Shown here: piece by piece, positions 47,200 through 58,429 of the stretch
Layout of the letters: each line of letters starts with the position of its first letter
How positions within the stretch are numbered: position 1 is the stretch's first letter
DNA from: Hordeum vulgare subsp. vulgare
Lineage: Eukaryota; Streptophyta; Magnoliopsida; Poales; Poaceae
DNA: 64,000 bases
Direction: 5' to 3'
Assembly (NCBI RefSeq): GCF_904849725.1
Contig: NC_058519.1
Span: 22,489,267-22,553,266 of the forward strand
Program-made: the position numbers and the translations under genes
Notes under the pieces: model-generated
The model's database searches: none
What the model was told of the DNA's origin: nothing
Seen by the model: only the letters and a program-made list of their open reading frames with translations

Positions 47200-47631
47200 T
47201 CGCAAACATAGTATCCGCATAGATGCGTTCCCCCGTGGCTGCTGGTCGCACTTTAAGAGAATAGAATATATATGTTCAAAATAATAATCTAGCATCATAA
47301 ATGTATTGAAAATTAATAGAAGTATATCATACTACTACTTACCTGAGCCGCTCTAAAGGTCAGCTTCTCAGGAAAGTTACCAGGAGTCACGCACTTGAAC
47401 CGCTTCCAAACCCTGCCCGACAAGGATAATGATTTGCTAAGTTTTTCATTAATTGATATATCAGAAAATCATCGAAAGAGACCGATAGAGCGCAAGAATG
47501 ATTAAAATTACCCTTGGAGCATGTCCTGCAGGCTTTGGAACTGTTCCAAGGGTCTCGATAATGGGTCGAAGGCATCAACTCTTCGCTTATCAATTTTAAT
47601 GTCCAACAGAATCCAATGGAAGCTGCACATG

Positions 47632-47675
<44 letters not shown>

Positions 47676-50600
47676 TGTGTGTGTGTGTGTGTGTGTGTGT
47701 CAGTAACTTATCAATTACACTTATAAGTTAATGGACACAACAGAGTAAAGACCCTCACCTGAAGTTGTATGAAAACAGTATGTGGTCACAGAAATTTTGA
47801 TCTATTAGAAACCTTAGAAGGTTTTCCTCCGTCTCCTTGGGTTTATCAGTTAGCGTCGCTATATGTATTTTATCTGGGTCAATAAACCCAATATTTAGGA
47901 TGCTCTTCCTTTTACAATCCAGAATCTTCATTCTGCATAATAGAGTACAAGTTATATATAGACAATGAATTGAAATAACTAAACAAGTTATATGTAGACA
48001 ACGAATTGAAAAACTTACAGACAATAGCAACTCATAAGCGATTTGTCGAGGGCGTCGCCATTGTACATCTGGAAGAGTTCATCAAAGTCGATATGGATTT
48101 CTTCGGAGCGGCCGTAGTACTCCCGTGGGACACTCAGCACGATCATCGTTCTCCCATTCTTTGATTCACTTAAGTACCATTTATGCAAGTAACGCAATTT
48201 TGTTGGGAGATCATCTTTGCTGACCAAAGGCTCTCCCATGACAAATTGTGGCTTAGGGGCTACCACAGCCTTGGGTATCCAGTCGTCTTGGGAAGCTAGC
48301 AAATGTTCAACCGGGATACCACATTCAGCCGCCAACTCCTTTGCTCTTTCAAAAGCTTGCCCCTGCACCGGAGGGGGAACATTCTCGGTTAACACCTTGA
48401 GGGGTGGGATCGACTGTTTGGCCTGTTGTCCAAGCTGAGGAACGTCTGATTTTTTCTTGCTTGTAGTTGAACTTGATTTGCTCCCACTTGCACTTGCACG
48501 TGAGCTGCTCTTTTTCACTTCCTTCTGCAATGTGCGTGTATAGTCATTAGGCTTATAGTGTAAGTCATACTGTGATGGAACGGTTATGAAGTCTTTTGCC
48601 CATGCTATTTGCTTCTCGGTGTATTCCGGGCGGGGCTCGGGTTCCTTCTTTTTCATCCGCGCATCATGATGTTCCTTTGCTATCCTGGCGTTTTCCTCGG
48701 GGGTACGATCATAAGGTCTGATAGGAAGATTAGCATGAGGTACCTTTGGGAGGGGCGACCGTTTGCGCTTTGGGGGGCTCCGTCTCTTAGGAAGCGTCGG
48801 CGGAGCGTTCTTGGTGGCACGCTTCCGCTTAGTATCCTGTGCGGGCGGCGGCGGAGACGGACGAACCAAGTTTGGCGGCGGTGATCGAGATGGACTCGTG
48901 TTGTGCTGGCCGATGTCATGTGGAGGGCTTGGAGGTAATGGAGGTGTAGGTGACCTGTGACGACCCGGAGGCGGTGTTGTCCTTGGGGCCGAGCCTGGAA
49001 GCTTGATGTAGTTCTTGTCCCATAGGATGACTCCACCCAGTACTTCTCCGAGTGTCCTCTCATCTTCGGGTCCAGCTATGTCGAGCTCCATATCATTAAA
49101 CCCTGTCATGATTTCATGCACCCCGACTTTAGCAAAGCCAGCTGGATTCTCACGGCCATGCCAGCGTGCATCAGGGCCAGAGGGTAAAGATTGTCCGACG
49201 GCCACCTTCATGGATGTGTTCTTGAATTTCTGATGGAGTTCACATCATGTTGACTCCTTGATTCCATCCACGGGGTAGCCGGGACCGCCCTCTATCATTC
49301 TTCGTGCATTGTCGGGCGGGGCCTCAGATTCAGCCACGCTGCTTTGCCCTTAGATGGGGTGCCGGTAATATCAAGTGCAGGATCTTCCTGGCGCGGTACT
49401 CCTCTAAGCTCATCAATCTGCTTCTGTTGCTCGTTAATCCTGGCAAGCAACTGGTTGAACTTGTCATTCTCCTCATCCTGCTGCCGCTTCTTTGCTCTCT
49501 CTCGGCTTCTGTAAGTGTCTTGGTCTCTAGCAAACCCAAGCCACCACGGGTAAGAAGGACCGAAGCCTCGCGTTCGTCCTCCATGTTCGTCATTGCCGAG
49601 GACCAGTGTGAGCAAATCTTTATCTCTATCTGCAGTGAACTTTCTTTCCCCCTCCTTAATTTCTTTCACTATCCTTTTCCAATTCTCCCTGGGTATCCTA
49701 AGACCGTCATTGTAGATGAGGTCCCCTGTTTTTTCGTCGTTCGACCCACCATGCGCAAGGAACCAATTTCTTGCTCTCAATTCCCACTCATCACGGAGTG
49801 GTTCAGGTACGATGCCTTTATCTATCAGATCTTGCTCTTTCTTATCCCACTTTGGGATGGCAGTCCCATAGCCCCCTGGCCCCAGCTTGTGGTGATATTT
49901 CTTCTTGTCGACATTTATCTTGTTCTTTTCTGATAATGCCTCGGCATCTTCTGACTCCTTGTACTCTTGAAATGCCTTCCAGTAATTCGCCTGCTTGGCT
50001 AGATACCCCTCAAATACTGGCACTTTCTTTGTCTTCAGATAGTTTTTCCATAGCTTCTTCTTCCAGCTACGGAACAGTTCGACCATCTTCTTCAGAGTCC
50101 ACTGCTTGACTTTGTCCATCAGGTTGTCTGCGGCGTCTTCATTCTCACATTCTGGCAGGTTGAAATGTGACATGAGATCATTCCAAAGCTTATCTTTGTA
50201 CCTTTCGGTGACATAGTCACTATCGGCTGCCCCTTTGCGCTTGTTCCACTCCCGAGCGCTGATCGGGACGTGATCCCTAACGAGAACTCCGCATTGCTTC
50301 TTGAATGTGTCAGCAGCATTCTTTGGAAGCTTGGGTTCGCCCGTAGGAAATATCACCTCAAAGGTGTAATGCGTCCGTGCATCCAACTTTCTAGTCGGGC
50401 CTCGTTTCGTAGTTTTGCTCGATGTGGAGGCCTAAGAGGGAGAAACATTCGTCAAATGAATGTATATGTATACAATATAGAGCTATCTCCAATATTTTTC
50501 ACATATTACAAGTGATTGTCGAACTTCATATGTATACCTAGCCGGACTTTATTATTTCTTCACCGGCTTCTCCATCAGTGGAGCTATCACCTTCTCCGTC

Positions 50601-50771
50601 ATTGGACCTATCTCCTGCCCCATCGGCTTCATCTTCGTGTCGCTCGACCTCCATTCCAACGTCGTGGTTTAGATATGACGACGGAGATTCAGCTGGTTCA
50701 ACGTCGGGGTCGTCTTTGATTATATCTTCGAGAAGTTCTTCCTCTTCGAGGTTCCTGATATGTGGATCCAT
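47200..50771 (-). pseudogene. CACTA ORF: Transposase_24 plus Ulp1-type cysteine protease, broken
   Basis: Exon 1 (50771-50541, acidic, MDPHIRN start) now runs into TAG at the donor. The next exon (50433 on) holds the Transposase_24 (Ptta/En/Spm) region, seen in the 363-residue frame 50386-49295. A one-base shift near 49345 and TGA at 49245 separate it from a Pro/Lys-rich linker and pre-protease region (49211-48017, ending DKSLMSCYC). Further short exons give a C48 Ulp1 fold: MKILDCKRK...YNF (47977-47759), SFHWILL with the catalytic His (about 47622), VDAFDP with the probable Asp, RVWKRFKC, and CDQQPRG. An extra C at 47231-47235 shifts the frame just before the expected catalytic Cys. The second CACTA copy keeps that exon intact. 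Confidence 0.82.
47632..47700. repeat. (AT)n(GT)n microsatellite
   Basis: An AT run is followed by about 29 GT units with one interruption, in an intron of the Ulp1-type gene. The second CACTA copy has only about seven dinucleotides here (59578-59600). Confidence 0.95.
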
Positions 50772-51087
50772 AGTTCTGCAAAAAACGGATTCTCTTAAAC
50801 TTTGTACCAAAAAAGAATTATTCTATCAGGAACTCCGTTCCAAAACAACTTTAGTCCCGGGTCGTGGCTCCACCCGGGACCCCTAGATTTCATCATAGTA
50901 TTCAAAGTAGGAGTACTTTTCCAATTTGAGCATTCAATAAGCAAAACCAAATCGTAAAATAAAGTAGTATTCAAATTAGCATGCATTCAATTATAAGCTA
51001 ATACATCATCTCTTTTGTCCGTACATCGTCAAATATTATCACTAATACTCCTCGAATACTATCATACATATAGCATCACTGATACAT

Positions 51088-51489
51088 CTAGAACCGTAGC
51101 GCCCGACGGGTATCGGCGCGGGCGGTGGACACCCAAAGAGAAGGAACCATCACAAGATCATAGCTCCAGTGAGATCCCCGAAGAACCTGCCAGGTATGCT
51201 CGAACCTGCCCTCCAACGCAATCATGTAGCGACGGACGTGCTCATCCTCCTCGCTGACACGGTGACGTACCACCTCCGCGGTGTCCGGAAGCCTCGGCAC
51301 CCTCACTGGCCCACGCGACCGCCACCAAACAAGGATCGGGTCAACGACGGGCTGGCTCCTCACCAACCTACGCCCACCGGAAGGTAGCACCTCCCAATAC
51401 CAGTCGGGCGGAGCCCAGTCCCGGACAGGGCTCCTCTGATCAAGCAGGTGTCCTCCGCCGAGTCGACGACGAGGATGCAGGATAGGCAT
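51088..51489 (-). CDS. Unknown ORF in CACTA, 133 aa
   Basis: Open from ATG 51489 to TGA 51088. It is rich in Arg, Trp and Pro (DWAPPDWYWEVLPSGGRRL) with a helical C-terminal half. I do not recognise a domain. Its position between the Ulp1-type gene and the subterminal-like palindromes suggests it is an element-encoded frame, possibly a piece of a larger spliced gene. Coding status is uncertain. Confidence 0.4.
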   Translation of the reverse strand: MPILHPRRRLGGGHLLDQRSPVRDWAPPDWYWEVLPSGGRRLVRSQPVVDPILVWWRSRGPVRVPRLPDTAEVVRHRVSEEDEHVRRYMIALEGRFEHTWQVLRGSHWSYDLVMVPSLWVSTARADTRRALRF

Positions 51490-51541
51490 CGTAAAATGAA
51501 CTAAAAAAATAAACTAGTTCTATTAATTTTCTTGCTAAAAA

Positions 51542-51663
51542 TAAACTATTAACACTTAAGCATATACAATAGCAAAATTAAACTATTAACACTTAAGCAT
51601 ATACAATAGAAAAATTAAGCAATAATCTAAGAAACACTATTAACACTTAAGCATATACACTAT
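51542..51663. repeat. 37-bp tandem repeat, three imperfect copies
   Basis: The unit actattaacacttaagcat plus atacaatag is found at 51545, 51582 and 51636, the last after a short spacer. Confidence 0.85.
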
Positions 51664-51679
51664 ACAATATTTCTTCTTC

Positions 51680-52085
51680 TTGTAACCCTAAACTAATTTT
51701 TCCTCTTCTTCTATTTCTCCTATTCTTCTACTTCTTCTTCTACTTCTACTTCTCCTCTTCTTCTACTACTTCTCCTCTTCTCTTCTTCTACTTCTCCTCT
51801 CCTCCTCTTCTAATTTTTTCTCTTCTTCTACTTCTCCTCTTCTTCTATTTTTCCTCTTCTTTTCCTCTCCTCCTCTTCTTATTCTCCTTTTTCTTCTTTT
51901 CTTCTCCTCCTCTTCTTATTTTCCTTTTTCCTAATTCTAAATATTACTAACAATAATAATCTAGCACAAACCTAATAACAATAGGAATTAAATGACAAAA
52001 AAAGCTTTTTCTTCTTTTCTTCCCTTTTTCTTCCTTTCTTCTCCTTTTTCTTCTTTTCTTCTCCTTTTTCTTCTTTTCTTCTACT
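51680..52085. repeat. CTT/CTC pyrimidine-rich microsatellite
   Basis: Long imperfect runs of cttctt, ctcctc and ttctact on the + strand, broken by an AT-rich gap at 51930-51995. Confidence 0.9.
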
Positions 52086-52345
52086 GGCCGGAGTGTTGGG
52101 GAGGAGGGGGCGGGGGGCTTACCGGCCGGAGGTGTCGACGGCGTGCGGCGAGGAGGACGGCGCGACGGCGAGGAGGACGGCGAGGAGGACAGCGCGGCGA
52201 CGAGGAGGACGGTAGGCGGCGGCGAGCAGGACGGCGGGCAGCCTGACGGCGTCGTCGAGTTCGTCGATGTGCCGCGCCGGGCAGGAGAACGAGAGGAAGA
52301 AGAAGAGAAATGGACGATTTGGGTTGGAAATTTTCTAACTCCCGC
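52086..52345. other. GC-rich gac/gag repeat stretch
   Basis: Repeats of ggcgaggaggacggc. The - strand frame would give Pro/Ser/Arg-rich peptide. It may be the degraded 5' coding end of an element gene; nothing is recognisable. Confidence 0.4.
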
Positions 52346-52349
52346 TTAT

Positions 52350-52620
52350 ATAGGTGGATCTTTAGTCCCGGGTGGAGCCACGCCCCGAGACTAAAGACTC
52401 CCTTTAGTCCCGGGTGGAGCCACGGCCCGGGACTAAAGGCCCTTTTTCGGCAGACCAAAAGGCGGGAAGCAGGGGGTCTTTAGTCCCGGGGCGTGGCTCC
52501 ACCCGGGACTAAAGGGGGTCTTTAGTCCCGGGGCGTGGCTCCACCCGGGACTAAAGCCCCTCCTCGGCTGCACGATAAGTTTAGTCCCACCTCGCCCAGC
52601 GAGGGGGACTAACACTTGTT
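52350..52620. repeat. Cluster of tttagtcccgg palindromes inside the CACTA
   Basis: At least four copies of a ~37-bp palindrome (ttagtcccgggtggagcc and its complement). They are the same kind as the subterminal repeats of the element, but lie about 6 kb from either end. A TATA-like tttataagc follows at 52618. In related elements this motif class binds the transposase. Confidence 0.88.
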
Positions 52621-52785
52621 TATAAGCTCCGCCGCAGCTTCTCCATCGAGCTCCTCTCTAAAGCAGGCTTCCGGGCCTAAACTCACTGAAAATTGAAACT
52701 ATATTCAAAATTGTAGAGAAAATTCAATCCAAATTCAAATGAGAATTTAGATTGAATTTTCTCTATGATTTCGAACATAGTTTCA

Positions 52786-54310
52786 ATTTTTTTCTATTTT
52801 CATAATTAATAATTTTGACTATCCAAACTATTATCTATTTTGTTATTTTCAATTTAAAACTATGTTTATTAAAAATTCTTTTTGCATATTTGAGAATTTG
52901 ACAAAACTATGATAATGAAAAGTGTTTGAAATTGAATAAATAATGGAAGACTATTTTCTATTTTCATAATTAATAATTTTGACTATCCAAACTATTATCT
53001 ATTTTGTTATTTTCAATTACAAACTATGTTTATTAAAAATTCTTTTTGCACATTTGAGAATTTGACAAAACTATGATAATGAAAAGTGTTTGAAATTGAA
53101 TAAATAATGCAAAACTATTTTCTATTTTCATAATTAATAATTTTGACTATCCAAACTATTATCTATTTTGTTATTTTCAATTAAAAACTATGTTTATTAA
53201 AAATTCTTTTTGCATATTTGAGAATTTGACAAAACTATGATAATGAAAAGTGTTTGAAATTGAATAAATAATGAAAAACTATTTTCTATTTTCATAATTA
53301 ATAATTTTGACTATCCAAACTATTATCTATTTTGTTATTTTCAATTAAAAACTATGTTTATTAAAAATTCTTTTTGCATATTTGAGAATTTGACAAAACT
53401 ATGATAATGAAAAGTGTTTGAAATTGAATAAATAATGCAAAACTATTTTCTATTTTCATAATTAATAATTTTGACTATCCAAACTATTATCTATTTTGTT
53501 ATTTTCAATTTAAAACTATGTTTATTAAAAATTCTTTTTGCATATTTGAGAATTTGACAAAACTATGATAATGAAAAGTGTTTGAAATTGAATAAATAAT
53601 GGAAGACTATTTTCTATTTTCATAATTAATAATTTTGACTATCCAAACTATTATCTGTTTTGTTATTTTCAATTACAAACTATGTTTATTAAAAATTCTT
53701 TTTGCACATTTGAGAATTTGACAAAACTATGATAATGAAAAGTGTTTGCAATTGAATAAATAATGCAAAACTATTTTCTATTTTCATAATTAATAATTTT
53801 GACTATCCAAACTATTATCTATTTTGTTATTTTCAATTAAAAACTATGTTTATTAAAAATTCTTTTTGCATATTTGAGAATTTGACAAAACTATGATTAT
53901 GAAAAGTGTTTGAAATTGAATAAATAATGAAAAACTATTTTCTATTTTCATAATTAATAATTTTGACTATCCAAACTATTATCTATTTTGTTATTTTCAA
54001 TTAAAAACTATGTTTATTAAAAATTCTTTTTGCATATTTGAGAATTTGACAAAACTATGAAAATGAAAAGTGTTTGAAATTGAATAAATAATTCAAAACT
54101 ATTTTATATTTTCAAAATTAATTATTTTGACTATCCAAACTATTAATTATTTTCTTATTTTCAATTAAAAACTATGTTTATTATAATTCTTTTTGCATAT
54201 TTGAGAATTTGACAAAACTATGATAATGAAAAGTGTTTGAAATTGAATAAATAATGCAAAACTATTTTCAATTTTCAAAAGTAATTATTTTGACTATCCA
54301 AACGATTAAC
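52786..54310. repeat. 164-bp tandem array with four-unit higher-order period
   Basis: Unit landmark actattttctattttcat at 52950, 53114, 53278, 53442, 53606, 53770, 53934 and 54098 gives steps of exactly 164 bp; the next step, to 54261, is 163 bp. A first, incomplete unit starts near 52786. Variant bases recur every fourth unit: caatttaaaac at the units from 52786 and 53442; ggaagact, caattacaaac and tgcacattt together at 52950 and 53606. This gives a 656-bp higher-order period. The last two units are diverged. Very AT-rich, with no coding. Confidence 0.94.
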
Positions 54311-54322
54311 TTATTTTTTTTT

Positions 54323-56150
54323 GAGCTAGTTGACCCTGAAATTGAAAAGCACTACAAATTAACTCTGAAAATGTTGAAAGTTGGCATGCTATCATCATTT
54401 CACCCACATAACATGTGTTAAAAAGTTGAGAGGGCTACGACAAAAACTGGATGCACTTCGTGTACAAAACGGACAATCTTTCTCGAAGTATCAGGGTTTC
54501 GAACGAGAACTCATCTCTTACAAAGGGATTTCATTTTTTTTGAACTTATTTGAACTCCATACTTTTTGTGTGTTCAAAATGCACCATTCAAAGGCACATC
54601 ACAAAATTTCAACAATTTCTGACTTCATTTGGTATTCTTCGTGCATTTACTTATTTTTTTTGAGCTAGTTGACCCTGAAATTGAAAAGCACTACAAATTA
54701 ACTCTGAAAATGTTGAAAGTTGGCATGCTATCATCATTTCACCCACATAGCATGTGTTAAAAAGTTGAGAGGGCTACGACAAAAACTGGATGCACTTCGT
54801 GTACAAAACGGACAATCTTTCTCGAAGTATCAGGGTTTCGAACGAGAACTCATCTCTTACAAAGGGATCTCATTTTTTTGATCTTATTTGAACTACGTAC
54901 TTTTTCTGTGTTCAAAATGCACCATTCAAAGGCACATCACAAAATTTCAACCATTTCTGACTTCATTTGGTATTCTTCGTGCATTTACATATTTTTTTTT
55001 GAGCTAGTTGACCCTGAAATTGAAAAGCACTACAAATGAACTCTGAAAATGTTGAAAGTTGGCATGATATCATCATTTCACCCACATAGAATGTGTTAAA
55101 AAGTTGAGAGGGCTACGACAAAAACTGGATCCACTTCCTGTACAAAACGGACAATCTCTCTCGAAGTATCAGGGTTTCGAACGAGAACTCATCTCTTACA
55201 AAGGGATTTCATTTTTTTGAACTTATTTGAACTCCATACTTTTTGTGTGTTCAAAATGCACCATTCAAAGGCACATCACAAAATTTCAACAATTTCTGAC
55301 TTCATTTGGTATTCTTCGTGCATTTACTTATTTTTTTTTTGAGCTAGTTGACCCTGAAATTGAAAAGAACTACAAATTAACTCTGAAAATGTTGAAAGTT
55401 GGCATACTATCATCATTTCACCCACACAGCATGTGTTAAAAAGTTGAGAGGCTACGAAAAAAACTGGATGCACTTCGTGTACAAAACGGACAATCTCTCT
55501 CAAAGTATCACGGTTTCGAACGAGAACTCATCTCTTACAAAGGGATTTCATTTTTTTGAACTTATTTGAACTCCATACTTTTTGTGTGTTAAAAATGCAC
55601 CATTCTAAGGCACATCACAATATTTCAACAATTTCTGACTTCATCTGGTATTCTTCGTGCATTTACTTTTTTTTTTGAGCTAGTTGACCCTGAAATTGAA
55701 AAGCACTACAAATGAACTCTGAAAATGTTGAAAGTTGGCATGCTATCATCATTTCACCCACATAGCATGTGTTAAAAAGTTGAGAGGGCTATGACAAAAA
55801 CTGGATGCACTTCGTGTACAAAACGGACAATCTCTCTCGAAGTATGAGGGTTTCGAACGAGAACTCATCTCTTACAAAGGGATTTCATTTTTTTGAACTT
55901 ATTTGAACTCCATACTTTTTGTGTGTTCAAAATGCACCATTCTAAGGCACATCACAATATTTCAACAATTTCTGACTTCATTTGGTATTCTTCGTGCATT
56001 TACTTTTTTTTTGAGCTAGTTGACCCTGAAATTGAAAAGCACTACAAATGAACTATGAAAATGTTGAAAGTTGGCATGCTATCATCATTTCACCCACATA
56101 GCATGTGTTAAAAAGTTGAGAGGGCTACGACAAAAACTGGATGCACTTGG
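54323..56150. repeat. 338-bp tandem array, 5.4 copies
   Basis: The landmark gagctagttgaccctgaaa occurs at 54323, 54662, 55001, 55341, 55677 and 56013 (steps 339, 339, 340, 336, 336). Length differences come mostly from the poly(T) before each landmark. The sixth copy breaks off near 56150. It directly follows the 164-bp array and shares no unit with it. Confidence 0.94.
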
Positions 56151-56521
56151 TTTCGCGGCACGCCACGTGGTTCCGCTGCACGCCACGTGGGACTAATGGT
56201 CTTTCATTTTTAAATGACTGTTTTAATCAAAAACAGATCTGTTACAAAAGGGATTTCATTTTTTGAACTTAATTGAACTGAAGACTTTTTGTATATATAT
56301 GTGGTCGAAATGCATGATACCATGAAGTTAGAAAGGGCTAAACCATTCAAAAGCAGCAAATGAAGTTAGAAAGGGCTAAACCATTCAAATTTCAAAACTA
56401 TAATGGCACAAACAGAAACTAGACATATATAAATTGGTCCAAGCAGTACATGATACTAGTCCAAACAGTACATAATAATAGCTACCATAGATATATATAC
56501 AAGTGTTCGACGTTCAGAACA

Positions 56522-57935
56522 CTACTCGTCTGAATCGTCTGAATCAGAATGTCCACCTTCCTCGAGGTGACGCTGGCCATAGTTGACGACTCGAATCTTG
56601 CGGTACAACTCGTATGAAATGTATGCATCTTTTGCTGCATACTCAATGTTGATAGGATCAAGTGGGGCCTTCTCCCAAAGTTTGTGCTGAGACTTTGGGA
56701 AACTGGTCTTCATATCACCATATTCCTCGTCGATCAAGGCAACTGCCATATGAGCCATCGAAGTCCTGTCATGTCGAAGCCTGAATACCGTTTGGAGATC
56801 AACGAAGCAACCAACTGGTATCTCAATACCGAAGCTGCGCCTCATCTTCAGCTTGTCGTTCCTTAGGTCAACGGTAGCAAAAGTGATGCCGCTGCCAACG
56901 GAGTCCATGAGTTCTGGACAATGCTTGTCACTCCTGCAACAGAAACAAATTAAAATGGAACAAATGTTACATACTGCTGCAATAAGGAAACATGTTTCAC
57001 TACAACTAAAGAGAAAATTATCTTTAGGATTCAAATAAAACATATGCAATGGAACCTAGAGAGATCACTATAGCTATCCGATGGAACCTAGAGAGATCAC
57101 TAGCTATATGCAATTTTCATGACTATGACATATCATATTGCTATCCAATGGAACCTAGAGAGATCACTAGCTATATGCAATTTTCATAACCTTGGATCAA
57201 AGAACACCGCATAAAATTTTATCACTACAACTATGATTTCAATGGAACATATTGAACCAATCAGATTTTTCAGATTGTGGAACACTATTCCAATCAGATT
57301 GTGTTCCCTTCAACTAATCAAAATTGTTTCACTACAACTATTTGAAGAGAACCAACTATGATTCCAATGGAACATATTAAACACTAGTTGATTCTAATAC
57401 GATTTTTCAGATTATGGAACACTATTCCAATCAGATTGTGTTCCCCTTCAACTAATCAAATTTGTTTCACTACAACTATTTTAAGGGAACCAACTATGAT
57501 TCCAATGGAACATATTAAACACTAGTTGATTCTAATACGACTTTTCAGATTATGGAACACTATTCCAATTAGATTGTGTTCCCCTTCAACTAATCAAAAT
57601 TGTTTCACTACAACTATTTGAATGGAACCAACTACGATTGAAACAAATAAACTTACAATGTCATTATCTTGGATCAAAGAAAGCCTCAAAACTTACCTCG
57701 CCCATTGGAAGATCAAGACATGGCGTGCGAAGCATAGTTGGATGACGGCAACACCGCATTGATCGGCCGTGTACTCCAGATCAAGCCCCAAGAACTTCTC
57801 ATGCTCCATTGCGTCGTCAAACCATTTTTCCTTCAACTGTTCAAGAAAAAACGGCACCTCCCTGCTCTCGTTCGTGTACACGACATCGAGCTTGGTCGTG
57901 CCATGTGCGAGCACCTTAAGAAAGCGACTTGGCAT
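56522..57935 (-). CDS. DEDDy 3'-5' exonuclease (WRN-exonuclease-like), 216 aa, inside CACTA
   Basis: Exon 1 is 57935-57697 (donor GCGAG|GTAAGT) and exon 2 is 56933-56522 (acceptor gttgcag). Joined, they give one open frame of 216 codons plus stop. EXO I is D52/E54 in FLGLDLEYT, EXO II most likely D106 in DLRNDKLKM, and EXO III Y178-x3-D182 in EYAAKDAY, so all catalytic positions are present. The size is that of a stand-alone RNase D/WRN-type exonuclease domain; the acidic tail GGHSDSDDSDE is unusual. It should cut DNA or RNA from the 3' end; the substrate is unknown. The start at 57935 is chosen because the upstream part is low-complexity. It lies 470 bp from the CACTA 3' end and reads away from it, fully within the element, so it moves with it. 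Confidence 0.85.
57060..57640. repeat. 138-bp repeats in the exonuclease intron
   Basis: gtttcactacaactattt recurs at 57326, 57464 and 57602 (138-bp steps); a shortened earlier unit starts near 57221. Before it, atggaacctagagagatcac occurs three times at 57050-57170. All lie in the single intron of the exonuclease gene. Confidence 0.9.
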
Positions 57936-58074
57936 GGTGGAAGAAGAGAAGGGAAGAAGAGAGGAGAAGAACAGAGAGGGAGACCGAGATAGAAGAAGAA
58001 ACAGAGAAATGGCGTCTGTGCTTCGGTTCGTGCTTTTCATCGCCCGAAACGACGCGGGATGCAAACCATTTGGG

Positions 58075-58408
58075 TCTTTAGTCCCGGGTTGAGCCACCAA
58101 CCGGGACTAAAGAGGTATACCAACGGTTGCCACCACTACGGCAGGCCACGTGTTAGTCCTTTAGTCCCGGGTTGAGCCACCAACCGGGACTAAAGGGGGA
58201 TACGAACAGTTGCCACCACCACTGCCCGCCGCTTAGCCCTTTAGTCCCGGTTTGGGACACGAACCGGGACTAAAGGCTCCTTACGGGCCGGGACTAAAGC
58301 CTCGAGGGAGGCATTGAGAATTGGGGCGACGTGGCCGGGCCTTTAGTCCTGGCCCAGAGGCAGGCCGGGACTAAATGGTCCCGGCCAAAGGCCCGTTTTC
58401 CACTAGTG
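58075..58408. repeat. 3' subterminal palindromes of CACTA
   Basis: Copies of tttagtcccgggttgagcc...ccgggactaaag in opposite pairs, ending in the terminal CACTAGTG (reverse complement). They are typical transposase-binding subterminal repeats. They also form the upstream region of the exonuclease gene. Confidence 0.9.
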
Positions 58409-58429
58409 ACCTCACACTAGTGGGGACGG

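Larger units (their letters stand above)
46908..58408 (+). mobile_element. Complete CACTA (En/Spm) DNA transposon, 11.5 kb
   Basis: It begins CACTAGTGGGGACGGGGCC and ends, reverse-complemented, CACTAGTGGAAAACGGGCC. The 3-bp target duplication acc (46905-46907 and 58409-58411) fits the CACTA superfamily. Both subterminal regions carry tttagtcccgg / ccgggactaaa palindromes. The contents are a broken Transposase_24/Ulp1 gene, an unknown ORF, microsatellites, two tandem arrays and an exonuclease gene. No Transposase_21 (TNPD) domain was found, so it is probably non-autonomous. Its target is the 3' LTR of the copia-type element. Confidence 0.9.

Noticed and set aside
47632..47706. Short peptide rich in Cys/Val (+ strand)
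   Set aside because: Product of the GT microsatellite only.
52786..56150. CRISPR-like or phage-type repeat array
   Set aside because: Units are long, contiguous and have no spacers; the setting is a plant transposon, so these are tandem satellites.
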